A model generated the notes under the pieces. That model ran no database searches. It was not told the DNA's origin and worked only from the letters and a program-made list of their open reading frames with translations. Of a DNA stretch of 64,000 nt, positions 34,301 through 42,074 are shown piece after piece. Origin of the DNA: Streptomyces solicavernae (GTDB taxonomy: Bacteria > Actinomycetota > Actinomycetes > Streptomycetales > Streptomycetaceae). Each line of letters starts with the position of its first letter. The first letter of the stretch is position 1. Location: positions 1 through 64,000 of the forward strand of contig NZ_JASCIR010000025.1 of assembly GCF_029968095.1 (NCBI RefSeq), given 5' to 3'. The translations under genes were made by a program, and so were the position numbers.

Positions 34301-34769
34301 CCTCGCCTTCGAGGAGTTCGCGTACGACGACGTCCTGCTCGGGTCCGGAAAGCAGCCGCAGCGGTTCGACGAACAGGTCGGCGTCCTGGTGGGCGCGGAC
34401 CAGGGCGTAGCAGAACGAGTGGAACGTGGTGGCCCGCGGCGCCGACACGCCGCCGATGCGCAGTGCCATCCGGTCGCGCAGCTCCACCGCCGCCTTGCGG
34501 CTGAACGTGAGCACCAGGATGCGGTCGGGGTCGGTGCCCTCGGCGATCCGGGCGGCGACTGCCTCTACAAGAGTGGTGGATTTGCCGGTGCCGGGACCGG
34601 CCAGCACGAGCAGTGGACCGCCCGCGTGGTCAACCACCGCGCGCTGTGGTGCGTCAAGACGAGGGGGATCCACTCGGGCCGGCGGTGTGCGCACCAGCCG
34701 GTACGCACGGGTGCCCCCCTGACGCACGGATGCGTCGGGAGCGCGCCGGTCGGAAGTAGAGGAGCTCAC
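31368..34769 (-). CDS. adnA: AdnA-like helicase-nuclease subunit
   Basis: 1133 residues from GTG 34769. Motor motifs: Walker A LAGPGTGKSTTLVEAV near residue 60, motif II FVDEYQDTDPAQVRLLQ, motif III FGDPDQSIYAFRGA. The C-terminal nuclease shows GSMDRVEADAEG, VVDFKTGKQAP and PQLAVYQLAV. Cysteines in NTCSLQWF and at the end (HCAHCSFRAACSA) match the Fe-S cluster that braces RecB/AddB-type nuclease domains. It is the partner of AdnB in end resection of double-strand breaks. Around residues 475-505 there is a small insert of TEGASETGT repeats encoded by a 27-nt tandem (33264-33344). The gene is upstream of the lipoprotein and adnB. Confidence 0.92.
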   Translation of the reverse strand: MSSSTSDRRAPDASVRQGGTRAYRLVRTPPARVDPPRLDAPQRAVVDHAGGPLLVLAGPGTGKSTTLVEAVAARIAEGTDPDRILVLTFSRKAAVELRDRMALRIGGVSAPRATTFHSFCYALVRAHQDADLFVEPLRLLSGPEQDVVVRELLEGEVDLENSGHARVRWPDELRACLTTRGFADEVRAVLARSRELGLGPSALGDFARRTGRPDWGAAAAFLAEYLDVLDAQGVLDYAELVHRAVLLARQDEVADQLAARYDAVFVDEYQDTDPAQVRLLQALAGGGRTLVAFGDPDQSIYAFRGADVNGILDFPDAFRRSDGRPAPVEVLTTSRRSGSALLEATRRITQRMPLPRLPAEQARRHRALRAVDEGGCIDVVTYPTPGAELENVADLLRRANLEDGVAWSDMAVLVRAGSRIPAVRRALTSAGVPVEVDGNDVALREEPAVAPLLEALRAAAEASTEPPHGEAETGISQGAVEPGATEGASETGTTEGASETGTSGVAPWLSSERALALLSSPLGSTDAADLRRLGRALRDEERAGGNRLPPPSDVLLARALAEPERLLAHDTSYAGGARRLGELLRRTRLLLAGGGTAEEALWELWSGTSWPSRLERTARRGGAAGRNADRDLDAVCALFATAARAEERSGGRGALNFLGEVEAQDIAADTLAGRAVRPDAVRLMTAHRSKGLQWRLVVVAGVQEGLWPDLRRRGSLLEADRIGRDGLAEPLTPGALLAEERRLYYVAATRACERLVVTAVKSAADDGDQPSRFLTELGVEPREVAGRPRRPLSVAALVAELRATTVDPRVSDTLREAAAERLARLAALRDEDGRPLVPTAHPSRWWGMYEPTHSAVPLRDRDRPVTLSGSALDQLANTCSLQWFLGREVKADAPATAAQGFGNVVHVLADEVASGRTPADLSVLMERLDSVWDALAFDAPWKSAQEKEHARVALERFLHWHVDTNSARPGRKPVATEHDFDVTLEAGSYEVRIRGSMDRVEADAEGRAYVVDFKTGKQAPTAAEVDRHPQLAVYQLAVREGAVDEVFDGQRPEPGGAELVQLRRPAAKKDGGDALPKVQTQDGLTGQWVGDLLATAAGKVLDERFSPSTGQHCAHCSFRAACSARAEGRHVVE
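33264..33344. repeat. 27-nt tandem repeat inside adnA
   Basis: Two near-perfect copies (33264-33290, 33291-33317) and a degenerate third (33318-33344) encode TEGASETGT units in a loop between motor subdomains. The period is a multiple of 3, so copy-number change would keep the frame. Confidence 0.8.
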
Positions 34770-35125
34770 GTGGATCGCCGGTCCTGGTGGGTGTGCTGGG
34801 TGGAGAAGGGGCCGTGGGCCCCGGTGGTCGTCGTACGGCCGCCGCGTGCCGCGCGAGCGGGGCGGGCGGCGGCCGCGGGGGCGGCGGTTGCGGTGGCCGC
34901 CCCGTGACGGCCGCGCTCGACGCTACGCCAGTCGGCGACCGGAACGCGCCACTTCCCCGGCTTCGTCCGCGTCGCCGCGGGCCGGGGCGGTGTCGCCCGT
35001 ACGGTCCGGCGGGCGCCCGCGACGCCTCCGTATACCGGAAGCTGTCCCTTGTGAGACCGCGCACAGCCGTCCCCGCCGTGACACCGCGCTCAGCCGTCCC
35101 CGCCGCCCCTGCCGTGCGAGCGCGC
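34770..35125. other. Intergenic region upstream of adnA
   Basis: 356 bp without a credible gene. It must contain the adnA promoter. The right half (35056-35141) holds three degenerate copies of an accgcgctcagccgtccccgccg unit that extend into the 3' end of the alkyltransferase-like gene. Confidence 0.5.
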
Positions 35126-35141
35126 TCAGCCGGTCCCGCCG
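35056..35141. repeat. Degenerate 3'-end duplications of the alkyltransferase-like gene
   Basis: Copies at 35056-35078, 35083-35105 and 35119-35141 share gcgctcagccgtcccgccg. The copy at 35119-35141 contains the real stop codon (35126-35128), and the middle copy contains a matching tca. Confidence 0.65.
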
Positions 35142-35503
35142 TCCCAGCGCGCCCGTCTCATGTCGAGGCGCTGCTCACCGGCGCCCGTGCTGCGCAGCGG
35201 GGTGGCCTCGACGCGGTACCGCTCCAGGGCGCGCCGCTCGTGCCCCGGCAGCAGCCGGCCGTCGGACCGCACCACGCGCCACCACGGCACCGCCCCGCCG
35301 TACAGCGCCATCACACGGCCGACCTGGCGCGGGCCGCCCTCGTCCAGCCACTCCGCGATGTCGCCGTACGTCATGACCCGGCCGGGCGGGATGCGCTCCG
35401 CGACCTGAAGCACCCGCTCCGCGTAGTCCGGCAGTTCCGGCAGTTCCGGCAGTTCCGACAGTTCTGGCAGATCCGGCAGTTCCTGCAGGCTCTCCTCGCT
35501 CAT
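35126..35503 (-). CDS. Alkyltransferase-like protein (MGMT family, no catalytic Cys)
   Basis: 125 residues from ATG 35503. The N-terminal stretch of about 20 residues is a Leu-Pro-Glu repeat (LPELSELPELPELP). Then comes the MGMT DNA-binding fold: VLQVAERIPPGRVMTYGDIAEWLDEG with its helix-turn-helix, and GGAVPWWRVVRSDGRLL. The usual PCHRV alkyl-acceptor motif reads PWWRV, so the catalytic cysteine is replaced by tryptophan. This defines ATL proteins, which bind O6-alkylguanine and recruit nucleotide excision repair instead of removing the alkyl group. Rv3204 occupies the same place in M. tuberculosis. Divergent from the LPG-synthase-like gene. Confidence 0.9.
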   Translation of the reverse strand: MSEESLQELPDLPELSELPELPELPDYAERVLQVAERIPPGRVMTYGDIAEWLDEGGPRQVGRVMALYGGAVPWWRVVRSDGRLLPGHERRALERYRVEATPLRSTGAGEQRLDMRRARWDGGTG

Positions 35504-35703
35504 CCGACCCATCCTGCCGCACACCACCGACAATCCGGGCGGGAGCGGGACCATGGTTCTGTGAACCCCCGGTGTGCGTATCAGGGACACAGGCCGACGG
35601 CTGAATGCACCCTGATGCCCCCTGATGTCAGTGGGTCGTGCCACCATCATCCGGGCGGTGACTGGTGATACGCGAACAGAACGAGACGGAAAAGGATCAG
35701 GGA

Positions 35704-38559
35704 GTGCAGCCCTCCAAGGACGAGCGCACCCCTGACACGCCGTCGCGCCCGGAAACCGACAGCCCCGGCGGGACGCGCGAGGACGGGCCCACGCAGCGCG
35801 CCGCCGAGCCCCCCAGGCCGCACGGCTCCACCGCCTCCACGGCCGTGGGCACCGGCGACGAGGTCGAGGGCGACGAACCGCTGCTGCCCGCGCGGGTGCA
35901 CCGGCCGTCCGACCTGATGCGGATGCTGGTCGGGATCCTGGCCGTCGTCCTCGTCCTCTCGATCGCCGCGTTCGCGCACGGCACCACCTCCGGCCTCGAA
36001 CAGGACATCAGCAAGGGCACCGACCAGGCGCCCGACCTGCTGATCAAGTTCGCCGGGCTGAGCGCGTCCATCGCGGTGCTGCTCGTACCGGTGGCGTTCG
36101 CGATCGAGCGGCTGATCAAGCGGGACGGGCTGCGCATCGCCGACGGTGTGCTCGCCGCGGTCCTCGCGCACGGCGTGACGCTCGCCACCGACCTGTGGGT
36201 CGCGAAGGCCGCGCCGGAGTCCATCCAGGACGCCCTGACCCGGCCGCTCGCCGAGGACCCGGGCGCGCTCACCGACCCGGTGCACGGCTATCTCGCGCCG
36301 GTCATCGCGTACATGACGGCCGTGGGGATGTCCCGAAGACCGCGCTGGCGCGTGGTGCTGTGGACGGTGCTGCTGCTCGACGCGCTGTCGATGCTCGTCG
36401 CCGGGTTCACCACCCCGTTCTCGATCATCCTGACCGTCCTGATCGGCTGGACCGTCGCGTACGGGACGCTCTACGCGGTCGGCTCGCCCAACGTCCGGCC
36501 CACCGGGCAGACGCTGCTCGCCGGGCTGCGGCACGTGGGATTCCGGCCGGTCAGCGCCGCACGCGCGGAGGACACGCCGGACTCCGGCGACGGCGGCGAC
36601 CGCGGCCGCCGCTACTTCGTCACCCTGGAGGACGGCCCGCCGCTCGACGTCACGGTCGTGGACCGGGAGCAGCAGGCGCAGGGCTTCTTCTACCGCGTGT
36701 GGCGCCGGCTCACGCTGCGCGGCATCACCACCCGCCGCAGCTTGCAGTCGCTGCGCCAGGCGCTGGAGCAGGAGGCGCTGCTCTCGTACGCGGCGATCGC
36801 GGCCGGGGCCGACGCGCCGAAGCTGATCGCCACCTCCGAGCTCGGCCCGGACGCGGTGATGCTCGTCTACGAGCACCTGGGCGGCCGCTCCCTGGACGCG
36901 CTGGACGACGACGAGGTCACCGACGAGCTGATGCGGGACACCTGGCTGCAGGTGCAGGCGCTGCAGTCGCGGCGGATCGCGCACCGGCGCCTGGCGGGCG
37001 ACGCGATCGTGGTGAACCGCTCCGAGCCGACGCCGCCGGAGGGGAACCCTCCAGCGGAAGGCGACGGTTCGGCCGAAGGCGCCGGTTCAGCCGAAGGCGC
37101 CGGTTCCGGCGGGCCCGACCGCCCCACCGAGACGGATCGTTCCGGCAAGGTGATCATCACGGATCTGCGCGGCGGCGAGATCGCGGCCGGCGACCTGGTC
37201 CTGCGGATGGACATCGCGCAGCTGCTCACCACGTTCGGCCTGCGCACCGGCGCCGAGCGCGCGGTGGACGCGGCGGTCGGCGTGCTCGGGCCCGACGCGG
37301 TCGCCGACTGCCTGCCGCTGTTGCAGCCGATCGCGCTGACCCGCTCCACGCGCGCGACGCTGCGCAAGCTGGGCCGGGAGCGCTCGCAGCGGGAGCGGGA
37401 GGCCGTCCTGGAGGCGTCCCGCAAGACGAAACAGACGCGCGAGGAGAGCGACGGCGCCGAGTCCGCCGCGCCCGACCACAAGGCGGCGAAGGCGCAGAAG
37501 CAGGCCGAGAAGCGGGCGATGGACGAGGCGCTCGACGTGGCCCGCGAGGAGGACCTGCTCACCCAGATCCGGCACCAGGTCCTGAAGATCAGGCCGCAGG
37601 CGCCGGTCGAGCCCGCGCAGCTGGAGCGGATCAAGCCGCGCACCCTGATCAGCTTCCTCGCCGGCGCGATCGGCGGGTACTTCCTGCTCTCGCAGCTCAC
37701 CGGCATCGACTTCGCGAAGCTCTTCGAAGAGGCCAACTGGGGCTGGGTGCTCGCCGCGGTGGGGTTCTCGGCGCTCAGCTATGTGGCGGCGGCGATGGCG
37801 CTGCTCGGCTTTGTACCGGAGCGGGTGCCGTTCCTGCGGACGGTGGCGGCGCAGGTCGCCGGGTCGTTCGTGAAGATCGTGGCGCCCGCGGCGGTCGGCG
37901 GCGTGGCGCTCAACACCCGGTTCCTGCAGCGGTCCGGGGTGCGCTCCGGGCTCGCCGTGGCCTCGGTGGGTGCTTCGCAGCTCTTCGGCCTCGGCTCGCA
38001 CATCCTGCTGCTCCTGACCATGGGTTATCTCACGGGTACGGAGAAGACCCCGGAGCTGTCCCCGTCCCGCACCGTCATCGCCGGCCTGCTGACCGTCGCG
38101 GTGCTCGTGCTCGTGGTGACGGCGATCCCGTTCCTGCGCCAGTTCGTGGCGACGCGGCTGCGGTCGCTGTTCGCGGGGGTCGTGCCGCGCATGCTGGACG
38201 TGCTGCAGCGGCCGCAGAAGCTGATCACCGGCATCGGCGGCATGCTGCTGCTGACCGCGATGTTCGTGCTCTGCCTGGACGCCTCGGTACGGGCGTTCTC
38301 CAGCGACGAGACCGTGTCGCTGAGCCTGACCGGCGTGGCCGTGGTGTTCCTCGCGGGCAACGCGCTCGGCTCGGCCGCCCCGACGCCGGGCGGTGTGGGC
38401 GCGGTCGAGGCGACGCTGACGTTCGGCCTGGTGGCGATCGGCCTGCCGAAGGAGGTCGCGGCGCCCGCGGTGCTGCTGTACCGGCTCCTCACTCTGTGGC
38501 TGCCGGTGCTGCCGGGCTGGCTGTGCTTCAACCACCTGACGCGCAAGGGCGCGCTTTAG
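35704..38559 (+). CDS. Large LPG-synthase-TM (AglD-like) membrane protein with kinase-like middle domain
   Basis: 951 residues from GTG 35704, which has AAGGA 7 nt upstream; GTG 35665 is less likely. An 80-residue Pro/Asp/Glu-rich cytoplasmic tail is followed by several membrane spans (residues ~85-270). A soluble region resembles a degenerate protein-kinase fold (VMLVYEHLGGRSLDAL, IAHRRLAGDAIVVN) where the catalytic D and metal site are not clear. A charged coiled coil follows. The C-terminal 320 residues are the lysylphosphatidylglycerol synthase transmembrane domain (GNALGSAAPTPGGVGAVEATLTFGLV). It lacks the LysPG transferase domain, so lipid flipping is more plausible than lysinylation. 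Its 3' end is triplicated. Confidence 0.85.
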   Translation: MQPSKDERTPDTPSRPETDSPGGTREDGPTQRAAEPPRPHGSTASTAVGTGDEVEGDEPLLPARVHRPSDLMRMLVGILAVVLVLSIAAFAHGTTSGLEQDISKGTDQAPDLLIKFAGLSASIAVLLVPVAFAIERLIKRDGLRIADGVLAAVLAHGVTLATDLWVAKAAPESIQDALTRPLAEDPGALTDPVHGYLAPVIAYMTAVGMSRRPRWRVVLWTVLLLDALSMLVAGFTTPFSIILTVLIGWTVAYGTLYAVGSPNVRPTGQTLLAGLRHVGFRPVSAARAEDTPDSGDGGDRGRRYFVTLEDGPPLDVTVVDREQQAQGFFYRVWRRLTLRGITTRRSLQSLRQALEQEALLSYAAIAAGADAPKLIATSELGPDAVMLVYEHLGGRSLDALDDDEVTDELMRDTWLQVQALQSRRIAHRRLAGDAIVVNRSEPTPPEGNPPAEGDGSAEGAGSAEGAGSGGPDRPTETDRSGKVIITDLRGGEIAAGDLVLRMDIAQLLTTFGLRTGAERAVDAAVGVLGPDAVADCLPLLQPIALTRSTRATLRKLGRERSQREREAVLEASRKTKQTREESDGAESAAPDHKAAKAQKQAEKRAMDEALDVAREEDLLTQIRHQVLKIRPQAPVEPAQLERIKPRTLISFLAGAIGGYFLLSQLTGIDFAKLFEEANWGWVLAAVGFSALSYVAAAMALLGFVPERVPFLRTVAAQVAGSFVKIVAPAAVGGVALNTRFLQRSGVRSGLAVASVGASQLFGLGSHILLLLTMGYLTGTEKTPELSPSRTVIAGLLTVAVLVLVVTAIPFLRQFVATRLRSLFAGVVPRMLDVLQRPQKLITGIGGMLLLTAMFVLCLDASVRAFSSDETVSLSLTGVAVVFLAGNALGSAAPTPGGVGAVEATLTFGLVAIGLPKEVAAPAVLLYRLLTLWLPVLPGWLCFNHLTRKGAL

Positions 38560-38659
38560 CGGCTCATACGGGAACCATCTGACGCGCAAGGGCCACGCTT
38601 TGGCGGCCCGTACGGGAACCATCTGACGCGCAAAGGCGCGCTTTGGCTGCCCGTACGAG
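38530..38659. repeat. Three copies of a 43-44 nt unit at a gene 3' end
   Basis: 38530-38572 encodes the C-terminal NHLTRKGAL and stop of the LPG-synthase-like gene. 38573-38616 and 38617-38659 are diverged copies in which the stop triplet tag has become tgg. Confidence 0.92.
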
Positions 38660-38718
38660 TCTCACCTGTACGGCCCCCGCCAAGGGCGTCCCCCGAGGCC
38701 CCGGCGCAGGATGGTGCC

Positions 38719-40263
38719 ATGCCGAAACGCCCCGCACGCGCGCGTGCCGCCGTCCTCTCCGCAGCCCTGCTGACCGCCGCGCTGGCCGCGGGGTGCGGGG
38801 ACGGCGGGGACGACGCGGACCTCCCCTCGCAGCAGCTGTCCTGGAAGGACTGCCCGGCGCCGTCGGACGAGCAGGGCGGCGACTCCCCCTCCCCGCTGCC
38901 CGACGGCGCCGAGTGGCAGTGCGCCACGATGAAGGCGCCGCTCGACTGGGACGAGCCGGACGGCGAGACGATCGACATCGCGCTGATCCGCGCCGAGTCC
39001 TCCGGCAAGGCGGAGGACCGGATCGGCTCCCTGATCTTCAACTTCGGCGGGCCCGGCGGCTCGGGCGTCACGACGCTGCCCGCCTTCGGCGAGGAGTACG
39101 CGAAGCTCCGTACCCGCTACGACCTGGTCAGCTTCGACCCGCGCGGGGTCGGCCGCAGCGCCCCCGTGACCTGCCGTACGGACAAGCAGCTGGACGCGTA
39201 CTACCAGCAGGACGCCACCCCCGACGACGCCGCCGAGGAGAAGAGCTACGTCGGCGAGGTGAAGGAGTTCAACGGCGACTGCGAGGAGAAGTCCGGCGAG
39301 GTGCTGCCGCACGTGGCCACCACGGACGCCGCCCGCGACATGGACCTGATGCGCCAGGTGCTCGGCGACGAAAAGCTTCACTACTTCGGCATCTCGTACG
39401 GCACCGAACTCGGCGGTGTCTACGCGCACTTGTTCCCGGAGAACGTCGGGCGGGCCGTGTTCGACGCGGTGGTCGACCCCACGCAGAACGCCGAGCAGGG
39501 CTCGCTCGGGCAGGCCAAGGGCTTCCAGCTGGCCCTGGAGAACTACGCGAAGGACTGCACGTCGAAGGAGGAGGTCTGCCCGGTCGGCGACACCCCGAAG
39601 GACGTGCAGGCGCGGATCGCCAAGCTCCTCAAGGACCTCGACGCCAACCCGCTGCCGGGCCTCGGCCCACGCGAGCTGACGCAGACCGCGGCGACCAACG
39701 GCATCGCGCAGTCGCTGTACTCGCAGGACTTCTGGGAGTACCTGACGGAGGGCCTTGAGCAGGCGTACGACGGCAACGGGCAGATCCTGATGGCGCTCTC
39801 CGACTCGATGAACGGCCGCAGCCCCGACGGCACGTACAGCAACATCGGCGCCGCCAACATCGCCATCAACTGCGCGGACGACAAGCCCCGTTACTCCGTG
39901 GCCGACGTGAAGGCGAAGCTCCCCGAGTTCCGCAAGGCCTCCCCGCTCTTCGGCGACTTCCTGGCCTGGGGCATGGTCGGCTGTACGGACTGGGCGGTTC
40001 CGGGCGCCGCCGACCACCCGGACGTGAGCGCGGAGGGCTCGGCCCCGATCGTGGTCGTCGGCAACACGGGCGACCCGGCGACGCCGTACGAGGGCACCCG
40101 CAGGATGGTCGACGCGCTCGGCGAGGGCGTCGGCGTGGAGGTCACGTACAAGGGGCAGGGGCACGGCGCGTACGACAGCGGTGACAAGTGCGTGCGGCAG
40201 GCCGTCGACGGCTATCTGCTCGAAGGGAAGGCGCCGAAGTCGGGCACGGTCTGCCCGCAGTAG
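38719..40263 (+). CDS. Secreted lipoprotein alpha/beta hydrolase (tripeptidyl aminopeptidase family)
   Basis: 514 residues. The signal peptide ends in a lipobox LAAGC, Cys about position 26. The alpha/beta hydrolase core has the oxyanion loop FNFGGPGGSGV, the nucleophile in GISYGTELGG, Asp in VVGNTGDPATPYEG and His in GQGHGAYDSGDKC. The C-terminal TAP-like domain places this with Streptomyces SlpD/SlpE and Tap mycelial serine peptidases, which release N-terminal tripeptides. Paired cysteines in the mature domain suggest disulfides. It is followed 75 bp later by a paralogue of similar architecture, so the two are probably duplicates. The substrate is unknown. Confidence 0.92.
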   Translation: MPKRPARARAAVLSAALLTAALAAGCGDGGDDADLPSQQLSWKDCPAPSDEQGGDSPSPLPDGAEWQCATMKAPLDWDEPDGETIDIALIRAESSGKAEDRIGSLIFNFGGPGGSGVTTLPAFGEEYAKLRTRYDLVSFDPRGVGRSAPVTCRTDKQLDAYYQQDATPDDAAEEKSYVGEVKEFNGDCEEKSGEVLPHVATTDAARDMDLMRQVLGDEKLHYFGISYGTELGGVYAHLFPENVGRAVFDAVVDPTQNAEQGSLGQAKGFQLALENYAKDCTSKEEVCPVGDTPKDVQARIAKLLKDLDANPLPGLGPRELTQTAATNGIAQSLYSQDFWEYLTEGLEQAYDGNGQILMALSDSMNGRSPDGTYSNIGAANIAINCADDKPRYSVADVKAKLPEFRKASPLFGDFLAWGMVGCTDWAVPGAADHPDVSAEGSAPIVVVGNTGDPATPYEGTRRMVDALGEGVGVEVTYKGQGHGAYDSGDKCVRQAVDGYLLEGKAPKSGTVCPQ

Positions 40264-40338
40264 GACTGTCAGTGGCCGCCTCTACTCTTCGTGGTGGGGC
40301 TTTTCGAGGGGGAAAGCCGTTCCGAGGGGGGAACATCC

Positions 40339-41898
40339 ATGCCTGTCGCCGTGACCGCACGCGGCCTCCGCAGAGCCGCCGGCGCCGCGCTCGCCCTCGC
40401 CCTGCTCCTGACGGGCTGTACGGGGAAGGGCGGTTCGGCGACGGACGCGTCACCGCGGCCGAACGGCGCGAGCGGCCGCGCCCCCGCGCCCGAGAGCACG
40501 GACAGCGCGCTGCCCGCCGTCCTCACCGGCCAGCGCCTCGACTGGGGCGCCTGCGCGGGCGCGCCCGGCGAGGGCTGGGAGTGCGCCACGATGAAGGCGC
40601 CGCTCGACCACGAGAAGCCGGACGGCGAGACCATCGGCCTCGCCCTGATCCGCAAGCAGGCCACGGACGAGGACGGCCGGATCGGCTCGCTGCTGTTCAA
40701 CTTCGGCGGGCCCGGCGGCTCGGGCGTGTCCGGACTGCCTGCCATGGCCTCCCTGTTCACGAACCTCAACTCCCGGTACGACCTGGTCAGTTTCGACCCG
40801 CGCGGGGTCGCCGCCAGCTCGGGGGTGCGGTGCCGTTCGGACCGGGAGCTGGAGGAGGCGTCCACGAAGGTCGACCTGACGCCGGACACCGCCGCCGAGG
40901 AGAAGGCGTACTTCGCGGACGCCGCGGACTTCGGCGCGGGCTGCGCGCGCCGCTCCGGCAAGGTCCTGCCGCACATCGGCACCTCGGACGCGGCCCGTGA
41001 CCTGGACCTGATGCGCCAGGTCCTCGGCGACGACAAGCTGCACTACTTCGGTTTCTCGTACGGCACCGAACTCGGCGGCACATACGCCCACTTGTTCCCC
41101 GCGCGCGTGGGCCGGATCGTCCTCGACGGCGTCGTCGACCCGAGCGCCGACAGCGTGGGCCACGCCAGGAACCAGACCACCGGCTTCCAGCGCGCCCTGG
41201 AGAACTACCTGAAGTCCACCGGCGCGGACCCGGACCGGGGCACGCGTTCGCTGGTCGCCCTGCTGAAGCGCCTCGACGCGAAGCCGCTGCCCGCAGGCGG
41301 CGGCCGCGAGCTGACCGAGAGCCTCGCCCTGACCGGAATCCTCGCCTCCCTCTACAGCGAGCAGTCCTGGTCCACGCTCACCGAAGCCCTCGACGACGCA
41401 CGCGCGGGCCGCGGCGGCAAGCTGCTCGCCCTCGCGGACCAGTACAACAACCGTGATGCGTCGGGGAGTTACGGCACCCAGAGCCACGCCCAGCGGGCGA
41501 TCTCCTGCGCCGACGCCAAGAAACGGCCGACGGCGGCCGAGGCCCGGGCCCTGCTCCCGGAGTTCCGCCGGATCTCGCCCGTCTTCGGCGAGTTCCTCGG
41601 CTGGGACATCGCGGGCTGGTGCCACGCGTGGCCGGTGCCGGGCGCCCACGACACTCCTGAGGTGAGCGCGCCGGGCGCCGACCCGATCCTGGTCGTCGGC
41701 ACGACGGGCGACTCGGCCACCCCGATCGAGGGCGCGGAGCGCATGGTCGACGAGCTCGGCCCCGGCGTCGGCGTCCAGCTCACGTACGAGGGCGAACGGC
41801 ACACGGCGTACGGGGGCGGGAGCACGTGCGTCACGTCGACGGTCGACGGCTACCTGCTCGACGGGACGGTTCCGAAGCACGGGAAGAGATGCGCATAG
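40339..41898 (+). CDS. Secreted lipoprotein alpha/beta hydrolase, paralogue
   Basis: 519 residues from ATG 40339, with GGGGGG upstream; the ORF could run upstream to 40291 but the signal peptide begins here. The lipobox is LLTGC. Catalytic residues parallel its neighbour: FNFGGPGGSGV, GFSYGTELGG with the Ser nucleophile, VVGTTGDSATPIEG and GERHTAYGGGS. It is clearly homologous to the preceding gene, including KAPLDxxxPDGET near the N-terminus. The mature domain has fewer cysteines. Its 3' end is duplicated in a 23-nt tandem. A hairpin at 41925-41959 closes the unit. Confidence 0.92.
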   Translation: MPVAVTARGLRRAAGAALALALLLTGCTGKGGSATDASPRPNGASGRAPAPESTDSALPAVLTGQRLDWGACAGAPGEGWECATMKAPLDHEKPDGETIGLALIRKQATDEDGRIGSLLFNFGGPGGSGVSGLPAMASLFTNLNSRYDLVSFDPRGVAASSGVRCRSDRELEEASTKVDLTPDTAAEEKAYFADAADFGAGCARRSGKVLPHIGTSDAARDLDLMRQVLGDDKLHYFGFSYGTELGGTYAHLFPARVGRIVLDGVVDPSADSVGHARNQTTGFQRALENYLKSTGADPDRGTRSLVALLKRLDAKPLPAGGGRELTESLALTGILASLYSEQSWSTLTEALDDARAGRGGKLLALADQYNNRDASGSYGTQSHAQRAISCADAKKRPTAAEARALLPEFRRISPVFGEFLGWDIAGWCHAWPVPGAHDTPEVSAPGADPILVVGTTGDSATPIEGAERMVDELGPGVGVQLTYEGERHTAYGGGSTCVTSTVDGYLLDGTVPKHGKRCA

Positions 41899-41924
41899 GG
41901 AACGGGAAGACCTGCGCATAGGAA
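41879..41924. repeat. 23-nt tandem spanning a stop codon
   Basis: 41879-41901 and 41902-41924 share acgggaaga...gcgcatagg, with four mismatches. The first contains the hydrolase stop (41896-41898) and the second repeats the tag. Confidence 0.8.
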
Positions 41925-41959
41925 ATGGGCCCGACTCCCTCGTTGGGGTTCGGGCCCAT
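41925..41959. terminator. Bidirectional terminator
   Basis: Stem 41925-41934 with 41950-41959 (10 bp perfect), between the convergent hydrolase and moeZ genes. Confidence 0.75.
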
Positions 41960-42074
41960 GTTCAGCCCGTCCGGGGGCGCCTCCCGGCCGGAGACCGGGG
42001 GAGATTGAGGACGAGCCCGCAGGGCGATCGACGGTGCCTGGGCCGACGGCGCCGATCGCCCCACGTAAGAAGCC

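Noticed and set aside
38719..41898. The two lipoprotein hydrolases as beta-lactamases or lipases
   Set aside because: The GxSYGxELGG elbow and TAP-like C-terminal layout fit tripeptidyl aminopeptidases better.
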